This document shows positions 6,827 through 13,645 of a DNA stretch of 23,041 nt, piece by piece (positions within the stretch are counted from its first letter, which is position 1; every line of letters starts with the position of its first letter). Source of the DNA: a virus. Under the pieces are notes generated by a model. It worked only from the letters and a program-made list of their open reading frames with translations. It was not told the origin of the DNA and did no database searches. A program made the translations under genes and the position numbers. The stretch covers positions 1 to 23,041 of the IMG/VR virus record IMGVR_UViG_3300021165_003825; one strand, 5' to 3'.

Positions 6827-7588
6827 TTATATATTTGGACAAGTTTGTTTGTGAAAATAATTAGATTTTATTGAAGATAACGCTGTGCAAAACTTACCAG
6901 ATAACGATCCAATTTTTTTCAAAAATTCAATGGCATTTCCCCATTGTTTTATAGGGTGTACTTGTATCGCATTTGAATAAATATTGGCACTTGTTTGATT
7001 TGTGAAATATTCAATAATGAGTTCGTTTAGTCGATATTCTTTCCATTTTTTCGAGAGGTTCTCAATTTCTTTCTTTCTTTTTTCATCTTTTTTAATTAAT
7101 TGCTTTATTGCTTTCTCTTCTTTTTCTGTAAAACTTCTGTAGAAATATCCCAATGACTGCCCTAATTTCGAATCTGGATGGACTTCTTTACTTCTAAGAT
7201 TATAAATTTTTTCTCTTTCTGGATTCTCAAGCAAGATGATAGCCGTTACTTTTTGCTCATCTGTTAATGCAGAAATTAAATTCTTTGTTTCTTCTATTGC
7301 ATGAGAAGCAGTGGGATAATTTGCAGTTGGTTCTATTGATTTTGACTTTTGGGGTTTTAATTTTTTTGGTTTTATATCTCTATTTAAAATTTCGTATGCT
7401 TGATTTATATCAGCTATTTTGGCATTTTTATCTAAGCCAGGGTTTCTATCGGGATGATTTTTCCAAACTTTTCTGTTGTAAGCTGCTTTAAGTTCTTGTG
7501 GTGTAAAATTCCAAGACAAGCCCAACATTTGAATAGCGTCGTCTTCTGACATGGATTCTGTGAGTATTAACCATTCTTTAAAGTACAT
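6827..7588 (-). CDS. J-domain (DnaJ-like) protein with possible capsid-targeting N-terminus
   Basis: The 253-residue protein has a J domain at residues 18-70 with the invariant HPD at 45-47 and the helix IADINQAYEIL. Such domains stimulate DnaK-type chaperones. A second HPD occurs at 137-139 (EVHPDSKLG) followed by helix-forming sequence, perhaps a degenerate repeat. Residues 145-200 are highly charged and probably coiled. The first residues, MYFKEWLILTES, look like the capsid-targeting peptides of T4 internal proteins; LTE before Ser12 fits the (I/L)xE prohead protease rule. No DnaK gene is present in the window. The gene is markedly more A+T-rich than its neighbours and lacks a Shine-Dalgarno site. 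It lies 33 bases downstream of the mutase gene on the same strand. Confidence 0.8.
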   Translation of the reverse strand: MYFKEWLILTESMSEDDAIQMLGLSWNFTPQELKAAYNRKVWKNHPDRNPGLDKNAKIADINQAYEILNRDIKPKKLKPQKSKSIEPTANYPTASHAIEETKNLISALTDEQKVTAIILLENPEREKIYNLRSKEVHPDSKLGQSLGYFYRSFTEKEEKAIKQLIKKDEKRKKEIENLSKKWKEYRLNELIIEYFTNQTSANIYSNAIQVHPIKQWGNAIEFLKKIGSLSGKFCTALSSIKSNYFHKQTCPNI

Positions 7589-7621
7589 GATAATATGTAA
7601 ACTTTAAATACACTTTTTACT

Positions 7622-8737
7622 TTAGCAACCAAGAGATTTTGCCTTTTGGATTGCAGAAGCCATACTCTGATCCATGTCGAGGTATTTGTATTCGCCAAGT
7701 CTTCCGCCAAACAAAACATTTCTTGGCCTAATTGCTGAGTATTTTTGATAGATGTCGCTGTTCACTTTGTTTCGTATGGGATAAAGTGGGTCTGGGTGAT
7801 CTTTAAAGCTTATGGGTATGTCATAGGTGATGACGCTTTTAAATGAATTGTTGGAAATATCGTAGTGTTTGGTTGATTCGCCATGAATATAGAAATGTCT
7901 ATGTTCAATGGATCTGAGACATGGTGTGTTCTGGTCAACATGATTTACGACAGCGTTTCCTTGTTGGTCTCCTATAAATTCTTTGCGTTCAAAACGCATT
8001 GTGTTGTACTCAAGGTGGCCATGCTCATAGTCGAAGAATTCATCTATTGGGCCGGTGTATACAATGTGTTTCGCCATGCTTGAAAGTTTTTCACGATTTT
8101 TAATGAAGTCGACACCAAGTTCGATATCAACTCCATTTAGCATTTCACGCATCATGTTTGTGTAGCCATTCTTTGGAATTCCTTGATATTTAGTTGTAAA
8201 GTAATTCTCGTCATAGGTTAGTCTTATGGGTAGGCGCTGTATGATGCTCATTGGCAAATCTCTTGGCTCACGCATGTACTGCTTTTTTGTATAGCCATAT
8301 ATAAATCGCTTATAGAGATCCTCGCCAATCGTGGATAAAGCCCATTCTTCAAAGTTTGATGGGTTTTCAATTTTGACCTTTTCCATCTCAAGCCTGCGTG
8401 ATGCCTCATTGGGTGTACGCACACCCCATATTTGGTGCATTGTCATGAGATTTATCGGGAAGCTATACATATTGCCATTTGACATTGCCTTGGGGCGATT
8501 TATAAATGGAAGAAATTTTGTGAAGCGACTAGCAAAATTCCATACTTCTTCGCTGTGTGTGTGAAATATGTGGGCTCCATAGCTAGAGACATAGTAGTCA
8601 TCTTGGGCGAGATCGTGAGCTGCCCCAGCTATGTGTGGCCTTTTATCAATTATAAGTACACGCATGCCAGCATCATGTGCACGCCTTGCGAATGTGGATC
8701 CAAAGAAGCCAGCTCCGACAATAATAAAATCGTACAT
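7622..8737 (-). CDS. glf: UDP-galactopyranose mutase
   Basis: The 371-residue flavoenzyme interconverts UDP-galactopyranose and UDP-galactofuranose. The FAD-binding Rossmann motif is at the start (DFIIVGAGFFGSTFARRA), followed by the conserved VLIIDKRPHIAG and YGAHIFHT segments. The C-terminal RPRNVLFGGRLGEYKYLDMD block is the typical flavin and substrate region. Its length is that of complete bacterial enzymes, so the gene appears intact. In a phage the product would feed a galactofuranosyltransferase; the GT8-like protein at 2970-3809 is the only glycosyltransferase visible here, but the pairing is unproven. The start is 33 bases from the divergent gene at 8771. Confidence 0.95.
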   Translation of the reverse strand: MYDFIIVGAGFFGSTFARRAHDAGMRVLIIDKRPHIAGAAHDLAQDDYYVSSYGAHIFHTHSEEVWNFASRFTKFLPFINRPKAMSNGNMYSFPINLMTMHQIWGVRTPNEASRRLEMEKVKIENPSNFEEWALSTIGEDLYKRFIYGYTKKQYMREPRDLPMSIIQRLPIRLTYDENYFTTKYQGIPKNGYTNMMREMLNGVDIELGVDFIKNREKLSSMAKHIVYTGPIDEFFDYEHGHLEYNTMRFERKEFIGDQQGNAVVNHVDQNTPCLRSIEHRHFYIHGESTKHYDISNNSFKSVITYDIPISFKDHPDPLYPIRNKVNSDIYQKYSAIRPRNVLFGGRLGEYKYLDMDQSMASAIQKAKSLGC

Positions 8738-8759
8738 AGTATATCCATTGGTTTTAACT

Positions 8760-8766
8760 TATAATA
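8760..8766 (+). promoter_or_regulatory. TATAATA element in a 33-base divergent gap
   Basis: The sequence ACTTATAATAT lies four bases before the ATG at 8771, with no Shine-Dalgarno site and no recognisable -35 hexamer. The reverse reading, ATATTATAAGT, faces the mutase gene. Similar ACTTATAAT strings occur near other divergent starts (13599 and 19652, minus strand). It could be a -10 element or part of a start-site context; the short spacing to the ATG argues against a simple promoter for the annotated + start. Confidence 0.3.
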
Positions 8767-8770
8767 TTTT

Positions 8771-9397
8771 ATGCTAACAGTAGAAGACATTCAAAATGAA
8801 ATAAAACCTTTGCTTCACCGCAAGTTGATCAATGGGAAGATATTGTTGCAAGATTGCAAGCTTGTAGATGAAAATTCTAGACGCAGTCCGGCTTATAGCG
8901 ATCCCATGTATGTTCCATTTTACTATCATCTTGGCAAGTTTATCGCTCCCAAGGCAATAGTATCGCTCAGTTTTAACCTTGGTTTGTTGGAAAAGTGTTT
9001 CTTCATGTCTTGCAAAACGACAGAATATTTTCTCGCCTTCAGAAATAAGGATGATAATGTGTATTTTTCCCCAAGGATGGGATTTTACAATATCAGGCGA
9101 TCCTACAAAGGTCATTTCGATTATTTTGAATCTAACGCAAAAGATCTTGGTTTAGAACAAAGGCTTTCATCACGGAAATGGGACATGATCATGCTAAATG
9201 AAGAATTTAACTATGATAGCATGTTGTATTCGTTGGAACTTTCTTGGCAGAATATGTCAAGCGGTGGGCTTATAGTGGTTGATAATGCAACTGATTTAAA
9301 ATCTATTAAACAAGCTTTTCATGCCTTCGCCGATAGCGTTGGTAGGGTTCCAGCTGTGTTTCCGACCAGATATGGAACTGGTATTTTGATGAAGTAA
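8771..9397 (+). CDS. Class I methyltransferase-like protein, possibly degenerate
   Basis: The 208-residue protein resembles the smaller SAM-dependent methyltransferases in its C-terminal half. WDMIMLNEEFNYDSMLYSLE at 137-156 corresponds to the strand-4 DLIFIDGxHxYExVxxDLE block, and SSGGLIVVDNA at 163-173 to the KPGGxIVxDD strand 5. The N-terminal SAM loop should be glycine-rich, but here it reads IVSLSFNLGLLEKC (63-76) and lacks the GxGxG pattern, so catalytic activity is doubtful. The neighbouring mutase suggests a role in glycan synthesis, yet no partner confirms it. The start has no Shine-Dalgarno site. Confidence 0.45.
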   Translation: MLTVEDIQNEIKPLLHRKLINGKILLQDCKLVDENSRRSPAYSDPMYVPFYYHLGKFIAPKAIVSLSFNLGLLEKCFFMSCKTTEYFLAFRNKDDNVYFSPRMGFYNIRRSYKGHFDYFESNAKDLGLEQRLSSRKWDMIMLNEEFNYDSMLYSLELSWQNMSSGGLIVVDNATDLKSIKQAFHAFADSVGRVPAVFPTRYGTGILMK

Positions 9398-9430
9398 TTA
9401 CTCCTATAGGGCAATACTGAGGGGGGTTCC

Positions 9431-10153
9431 GTGGGTTACGAAGTAATATACACATATCATGAGAGGGTTGACGGCTCCTACAACAAGGAGGAGACTAAGA
9501 CCATCAAAAAAAAGGTTGGCGATCCATTTGACGATGTGCCTATGGACAAGCTAGCAAGTTCCATCATGGGACAGCTTGCCAGGCGTGATGTATTTGTTAT
9601 TGGAGTTGAGGTTTTTGAGCTTTCCAAGAAAAAGGTTAGCTTTAGGGAAACCGACAATGGTGTTGTAATCAAAAATAAAAAGTTTTCCTTTGACCAAGTC
9701 ACTGGCGACTTTACTGTGCGGGAGGTGGATGAGCAGCCGACACAACAAGCTGCAAGCCAACCCATATTGCATCCTCATGAGCTCATAGCAAATCAGCGTA
9801 AAGAGCTCACTGCAAGTGGCGAGTCAAATCCATCGAAAAGGGTGGTTGATTATGTGGTTTATGTCCCAGAGCCACAGCAAATACCAGAGGTGGCAAAAAG
9901 GGGCTTCAGATTAACGGTGGATAAAAAATATGCTGTCTATCATAGGCAATCATCTATGCAAGGTGATATACTCACAATGAACGATGATGCCAATCGTGAA
10001 ATAAAGATAGGTGATAAGTATTTTGTGCCAGGAAATACTCAGCTCTTTGCGGATAATGAGTTGCGTTTTTCTGAAACCCAGAAACAAAGGGAAAACGGCA
10101 ACCTTTTCTGGGGTGGGGCTTCCAACGACAACATGCCAAATCTTAGAAAGTAG
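9431..10153 (+). CDS. Unknown phage protein, 240 residues
   Basis: No family is recognised. The start is GTG, 4-5 bases after a strong purine-rich GAGGGGGG site, which supports it well. Residues 1-90 form a compact alpha/beta segment rich in Lys and Glu (KKKVGDPFDDVPMDKLASSI; QLARRDVFVIGVEVFELS). Residues 100-135 are rich in Gln, Ala and Pro and look like a linker. Residues 145-220 form a second small domain (FRLTVDKKYAVYH; KIGDKYFVPGNTQLF). The last 20 residues are polar and Asn-rich. It is followed after 7 bases by the highly charged protein at 10161, so the two are probably co-expressed. Confidence 0.75.
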   Translation: MGYEVIYTYHERVDGSYNKEETKTIKKKVGDPFDDVPMDKLASSIMGQLARRDVFVIGVEVFELSKKKVSFRETDNGVVIKNKKFSFDQVTGDFTVREVDEQPTQQAASQPILHPHELIANQRKELTASGESNPSKRVVDYVVYVPEPQQIPEVAKRGFRLTVDKKYAVYHRQSSMQGDILTMNDDANREIKIGDKYFVPGNTQLFADNELRFSETQKQRENGNLFWGGASNDNMPNLRK

Positions 10154-10160
10154 GTTCACC

Positions 10161-10583
10161 ATGAGAAAAGAGCAGAAAATAGCAAAAAAACGCAAGGAAA
10201 GACAGAAGGAAGCAAAGGTAAAGGTGCTAAGACGCCGTGAGGCTCTTCGTAAGGATCGAAAGATTGAAACGGAGAGAGCAATGAAGGAAGCTGAATTTGC
10301 ACCTAAGCAGAATCCAATCATAAATATTAAGAACGAAGTTTTTCCTATCAATAGAGATGATATAATTCGTGATCAGCTATTGAAGAATCAGCAAATCCTC
10401 AAAGCTCTTGAGGAAGAGTATGAAAAAGAGCAGAAGACAAGACAAGGCATCAATTCGAATCTTGAGGATGAGGGACATGAATCTTTACAAGACAAACTTG
10501 CTGCTATGCACAAAAAAGCGGTAGAATCACAAGATTTTAGCAATGATGGTGAGGCAAAGCCAATGATTGATACTACAAAGTAG
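10161..10583 (+). CDS. Unknown highly charged, coiled-coil protein
   Basis: The 140-residue product starts with about 45 residues dominated by Lys, Arg and Glu (RKEQKIAKKRKERQKEAK), a pattern typical of a single alpha helix or nucleic-acid-binding tail. A second helix-prone stretch follows at about 75-100 (LLKNQQILKALEEEYEKEQK). The ATG at 10161 is chosen because it sits 7 bases after the upstream stop with AGG before it; the open frame further upstream (to 10011) overlaps the preceding gene and is not credible as coding. No function is suggested beyond possible nucleic-acid or scaffold binding. A terminator follows at 10619. Confidence 0.7.
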   Translation: MRKEQKIAKKRKERQKEAKVKVLRRREALRKDRKIETERAMKEAEFAPKQNPIINIKNEVFPINRDDIIRDQLLKNQQILKALEEEYEKEQKTRQGINSNLEDEGHESLQDKLAAMHKKAVESQDFSNDGEAKPMIDTTK

Positions 10584-10585
10584 AT

Positions 10586-10607
10586 ACAATGTGATTACAA
10601 TGTGATT
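10586..10607 (+). repeat. Tandem 11-base direct repeat
   Basis: ACAATGTGATT occurs twice back to back directly after the stop codon at 10583, followed by a partial third unit (ACA), just before the terminator stem. It may be a simple slippage product. Confidence 0.6.
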
Positions 10608-10618
10608 ACAAAAAACCT

Positions 10619-10653
10619 TAAATTCTCGGCCAAATCAGCCGAGAATTTTTTTT
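10619..10653 (+). terminator. Intrinsic terminator, 11-bp stem
   Basis: AATTCTCGGC (10621-10630) pairs perfectly with GCCGAGAATT (10638-10647) around the loop CAAATCA, extended by A10620-T10648, and is followed by a run of T to 10653. An A-rich stretch precedes the stem, so weaker function on the other strand is possible. It ends the 8771-10583 unit and isolates the SSB gene. Confidence 0.9.
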
Positions 10654-10706
10654 TATAAATTAATCTTGTAAAACAAAAAATATACTGTTAACTATAAACT
10701 TACGAA

Positions 10707-10772
10707 TTGGGGCACATTATGTTTGTGTCTCGAATACGACAAATGGGGTCACATATGTTTGTGGCTCGAATA
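10707..10772 (+). promoter_or_regulatory. Tandem RNA hairpins in the SSB leader
   Basis: Two related 28-base units (10709-10736 and 10745-10772, period 36) each fold into an 8-bp stem. Unit 1 pairs GGGGCACA (10709-10716) with TGTGTCTC (10724-10731) over loop TTATGTT, with two further pairs outside. Unit 2 pairs GGGTCACA (10746-10753) with TGTGGCTC (10760-10767) over loop TATGTT. Where the arms differ, pairing is kept (G-U in unit 1 against U-G in unit 2), and both have TATGTT in the loop and CGAATA after the stem. T4 gp32 is known to bind a structured site in its own leader and repress translation, so autogenous control is the natural inference. A protein operator on DNA is the alternative. 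Confidence 0.6.
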
Positions 10773-10797
10773 AACCTTTTTACATGACGGAGATATT

Positions 10798-11793
10798 ATG
10801 TCAATTGATTTTGAACCACTCGATCTTAATTCCATTCAAAAAGAAGTTAAGCGAATTAACTCAGGCGAGGGCGCTGAAAACGAGTTCATGCAACAGTATG
10901 TCAGAATGCCTGAGCGTGACGGATTTGTCTTGCTAAGATTCTTGCCCCGCAAGAAAGGACAGCAATTTTTTTGTGCTACTAGGATTCACACACTAAAAAA
11001 TCCAGCCACTGGAAAGATGACGCAGTATCATTGCCCTAGGGATCTCTCAAAAGATGCCAATGGCAAGGAAGCATGGCGTGGCGACTGCATAATCTGCAGC
11101 CTTTATCATAGTTTGTGGCAGAAGAGCGAAAGGCTCAATGGCAAAGACCAAGAGAACATGCAAAATCAAGCCCGTGAACTTAAGCCATTGGAAAGGTACT
11201 ACTACAATGTTATTGTTCGATCTGAGAGCGATGGCAAGGGTGGTACACTTAAAAATGTTGGCCCAAAGATTTACAGCTGTGGCAAGCAAGTTCATTCCAA
11301 GATCATGCTCGCAATCAATGGTGATCAAGTCACCGGCGAGAAAGAGCTTGGGGATATCACAAGGCCTGATACTGGCTGTGATTTCCGTCTTGTCAAAAAA
11401 GTGGTGAAAAGTGGCGCAAGGGAATACCCAAACTATGACAATAGTAGATTTGAGGACCCAAGTGTTGCTGGCACTCAAGAAGAGATGGCAAAATGGTTTG
11501 GAAACTTGATTGATCTTGCGATGCTCAGGAAGCTGAAAAGTGCTGATGAACTTAAGCATGCATTGCGTGTTCACTGCGGAATGGTTGTCGAAGAAGACAA
11601 CAATGACCTAAATGAGTTTTATGGTCAAGCCGTTAGAGAGCCTGCAAAGTCTGCTGGATCAACATTAGCTGCTGGAGCCGACAAGATCCGTGAAGAGGAC
11701 ATTGCACCCAAGCAGTCGCCATCTAAGACCAAGCAAGTTGAAGAGGATTCTATGGCAGATGATGACTTCCTCAAAGAACTCGGAGCCATCTAA
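10798..11793 (+). CDS. Single-stranded DNA-binding protein, T4 gp32 type
   Basis: The 331-residue protein coats single-stranded DNA at the fork and interacts with the recombinase. The zinc-binding region of gp32 proteins is present: His78-Cys79, then Cys97 and Cys100 in GDCIIC. Basic and aromatic residues flank it (VLLRFLPRKKGQQFF, PLERYYYNVIV). A polar linker from about 275 to 315 leads to an acidic tail (EEDSMADDDFLKELGAI), the usual site for partner contacts. The start has a GGAG site 6 bases upstream. Its leader carries two related hairpins and it is followed by its own terminator, so expression is separately controlled. Confidence 0.92.
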   Translation: MSIDFEPLDLNSIQKEVKRINSGEGAENEFMQQYVRMPERDGFVLLRFLPRKKGQQFFCATRIHTLKNPATGKMTQYHCPRDLSKDANGKEAWRGDCIICSLYHSLWQKSERLNGKDQENMQNQARELKPLERYYYNVIVRSESDGKGGTLKNVGPKIYSCGKQVHSKIMLAINGDQVTGEKELGDITRPDTGCDFRLVKKVVKSGAREYPNYDNSRFEDPSVAGTQEEMAKWFGNLIDLAMLRKLKSADELKHALRVHCGMVVEEDNNDLNEFYGQAVREPAKSAGSTLAAGADKIREEDIAPKQSPSKTKQVEEDSMADDDFLKELGAI

Positions 11794-11804
11794 ACACTTT
11801 GTTG

Positions 11805-11843
11805 GCGTGGGCGCATCTTGCAATGTTTGTCCACGCTTTTTTT
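11805..11843 (+). terminator. Intrinsic terminator after the SSB gene
   Basis: GCGTGGGC (11805-11812) pairs with GTCCACGC (11829-11836), 8 bp with one G-U, around a 16-base loop. A run of seven T follows (11837-11843). It separates SSB transcription from the recombinase gene. Confidence 0.8.
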
Positions 11844-11866
11844 CATGCATTTTTACAACAACGATG

Positions 11867-11903
11867 TTGATGATAAAATCTCTTGTTGGGATTTTATCAT
11901 CAA
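11867..11903. promoter_or_regulatory. Perfect 14-bp inverted repeat before the UvsX gene
   Basis: TTGATGATAAAATC (11867-11880) is exactly complementary to GATTTTATCATCAA (11890-11903) with a 9-base loop. It is A+T-rich and is not followed by a T run, so it is not a standard terminator. It lies about 50 bases before the recombinase ATG, between that gene and the SSB terminator. It may be an operator, an mRNA-stabilising hairpin or a processing site. Confidence 0.6.
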
Positions 11904-11953
11904 TTATTTCGCAAGTGCTTATTTTTAATGACAATAAAATTACGGGGTGAATC

Positions 11954-13165
11954 ATGGCTAAGAAAAAAGCAAGCGATGATGATACTTTTTTTAAGGATCT
12001 TGCCAGTCAAACTGGTGGTGATATTGTTGCTGACATAGACAGCGTTAAATATTTTGTAGATTCCGGCAATCTTGCTGTGAATTACATATGCAGTGGTCGA
12101 TTTATGGGCGGCGGTGTTCCAGGTAGCAAATTGACGGAGATTTATGGACCAAGTTCATCATCCAAGTCGCTCATAGGTACAAATGTGCTTTTTGGTTGTC
12201 AGCGAGCTGGTGGTGTTGCCATTCTTGAAGACTGTGAAAACAGTGCAAACAAGGAGTTTATTCAACGAGCATCACATTGCGATTTAGCCAAGATAGTCAG
12301 ACACACACCGCAGACTCTTGAGGATGTGTTCTTGAAGATGTACAAATCCATAGAATATGTTCGCACCAATCGCAAGGGTGTGCCGATTGCAATTGTTTAT
12401 GACTCCATTGGCGTTAGCCCCTCTGCTCGTGAGCTTAGAGAGGTCAATCTGCCAGAGAATGCTTCAAAGGCTGATTTTAAAAGGATTGTTGGTGGCAACG
12501 AACAGCCTGGTGAGCGAGCTAAGATTTGTTCTAGAGAATTCCGAAAATTGAATACAGTCATGGAAAAGAATGATGCTACTGTTATCATTTTAAATCAGAC
12601 TCGTTCAAAAATTGGTGTTCTTTATGGCAATCCAACAACAACTGCTGGTGGCGGCAACGCCTTACCGTTTTATGCAAGCTGTAGGCTTGAGACGGCAACC
12701 ATGAAGAAGATCGAATATAGGCTTAGTGCTAAGAAAACAAAAATACTTGGTATTAACATTCGTATAAAGAATGTTAAAAACAAGACTCATAGGCCTTACA
12801 TTTCCACAGAAAATGTTCAGCTTTTGTTTGACCATGGCATAAATCCAATCAGCGGTTTGCTTACTTGTCTCATGGATGCCAACAGAATTATTGCCAAGAG
12901 TGCAGGAAACTTCATCGTGGCAGAACAGTACTGTAATGGCGAGGAAGTAAAATTTAAAGCTTCCATTGATAAGAATGAAATTCCAATTGACATTCTTTTT
13001 AAGTGTCCAGGAATCATTGATGCGTCAAGCGAGCAAGAGGTTGCTGAATACCTTGAGCCATTCAAGGAAGCTATGGATTTCCAAATAGGTGGCGATGTCA
13101 TAGAGACTGATGTCGGAGGTTCTGATGACGCCGATGACCAGATTGATTCGGAGATTGATGGTTAA
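11954..13165 (+). CDS. uvsX: RecA-like recombinase, T4 UvsX type
   Basis: The 403-residue protein performs homologous pairing and strand exchange. Walker A is GPSSSSKS (65-72); the Gly usually found before Lys is Ser, as T4 UvsX also departs from the RecA consensus here (GPSKSFKS). Walker B is PIAIVYDSIGV. The NQTRSKIGVLYGNP segment followed by TTTAGGGNALPFYAS is the L2-like region and is strongly RecA-like. The C-terminus is acidic (DDADDQIDSEIDG), as in many recombinases that bind SSB. An ACGGGGTGAATC leader gives a usable ribosome site. Its TAA shares the palindrome TTAA with the stop codon of the convergent gene. Confidence 0.93.
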   Translation: MAKKKASDDDTFFKDLASQTGGDIVADIDSVKYFVDSGNLAVNYICSGRFMGGGVPGSKLTEIYGPSSSSKSLIGTNVLFGCQRAGGVAILEDCENSANKEFIQRASHCDLAKIVRHTPQTLEDVFLKMYKSIEYVRTNRKGVPIAIVYDSIGVSPSARELREVNLPENASKADFKRIVGGNEQPGERAKICSREFRKLNTVMEKNDATVIILNQTRSKIGVLYGNPTTTAGGGNALPFYASCRLETATMKKIEYRLSAKKTKILGINIRIKNVKNKTHRPYISTENVQLLFDHGINPISGLLTCLMDANRIIAKSAGNFIVAEQYCNGEEVKFKASIDKNEIPIDILFKCPGIIDASSEQEVAEYLEPFKEAMDFQIGGDVIETDVGGSDDADDQIDSEIDG

Positions 13166-13599
13166 ATGGCCGTGAACTTGGTTCGTCCAAGTTTTTTCAA
13201 GGTCATGCCTATTTTTGTTATGTGTTTTTTTGCACGGGTTATTTGGGAATAGATGTTTTTTTCATCTATTCCCTTTTTCTTATAAAGGCTAACTATTTCT
13301 TCGGTATCTACATGCCGATGTCTTCTGAGTGCATTTATAATTTTTTTAAACACAATGTTCGTCTTCGATTGTGACACGGGAATGCTTTGCACAATTTCGC
13401 AAGTGAATTCATTGGGCTTACTATTTGTATCACATATATCTTCGGCAAGCTTATCGAGTGACAGTAAATTCTTGCATTCCGTTGTTACTATTGATATATT
13501 GGCGCCGAATGTCTTGGCAAACTCAACGAGTTGGTTGAGATGCTTGGTGTTGGTGAGAAACTTTCTTTTATCCCGAAGGGTTATCATTAGGTAGTTCAT
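13162..13599 (-). CDS. Unknown protein with a possible helix-turn-helix C-terminus
   Basis: The 145-residue protein is not recognised. Residues 1-45 form an alpha/beta segment (MNYLMITLRDKRKFLTNTKH). Residues 80-145 are basic and helical, and INALRRHRHVDTEEIVSLYK followed by KKGIDEKNIYSQITRAKKHI has the spacing of a winged or tri-helical DNA-binding domain. A regulatory role is possible but unproven. The start has GGAG 6 bases upstream, with CACTTATAATT about 25 bases upstream as a candidate -10. It converges with uvsX, sharing the TTAA stop palindrome, and diverges from the amidoligase gene. Confidence 0.65.
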   Translation of the reverse strand: MNYLMITLRDKRKFLTNTKHLNQLVEFAKTFGANISIVTTECKNLLSLDKLAEDICDTNSKPNEFTCEIVQSIPVSQSKTNIVFKKIINALRRHRHVDTEEIVSLYKKKGIDEKNIYSQITRAKKHITKIGMTLKKLGRTKFTAI

Positions 13600-13613
13600 G
13601 TTTTCTCCGATGT

Positions 13614-13630
13614 TTGACTATAAATTATAA
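13614..13630. promoter_or_regulatory. TATAAAT/TTATAAG elements between divergent genes
   Basis: The gap between the minus-strand gene (start 13599) and the amidoligase contains TATAAAT and then TTATAAG. Read on the minus strand this gives CACTTATAATT upstream of the 13599 start, at a distance suited to a -10 element. The same string AATTATAAGTGT recurs at 19665 in the other divergent gap. No good -35 is seen. Confidence 0.35.
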
Positions 13631-13645
13631 GTGTCGGTGGTGCAA

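Noticed and set aside
10011-10160. Upstream extension of the charged protein
   Set aside because: It would overlap the preceding gene by over 140 bases; the ATG at 10161 has correct spacing to the previous stop.
10709-10772. CRISPR-like repeat
   Set aside because: Only two imperfect copies, period 36 with an 8-base gap between units; pairing within each unit indicates hairpins instead.
11047-11574. Minus-strand frame of 175 codons
   Set aside because: Fully inside the gp32-like gene; no initiation signals and no domain.
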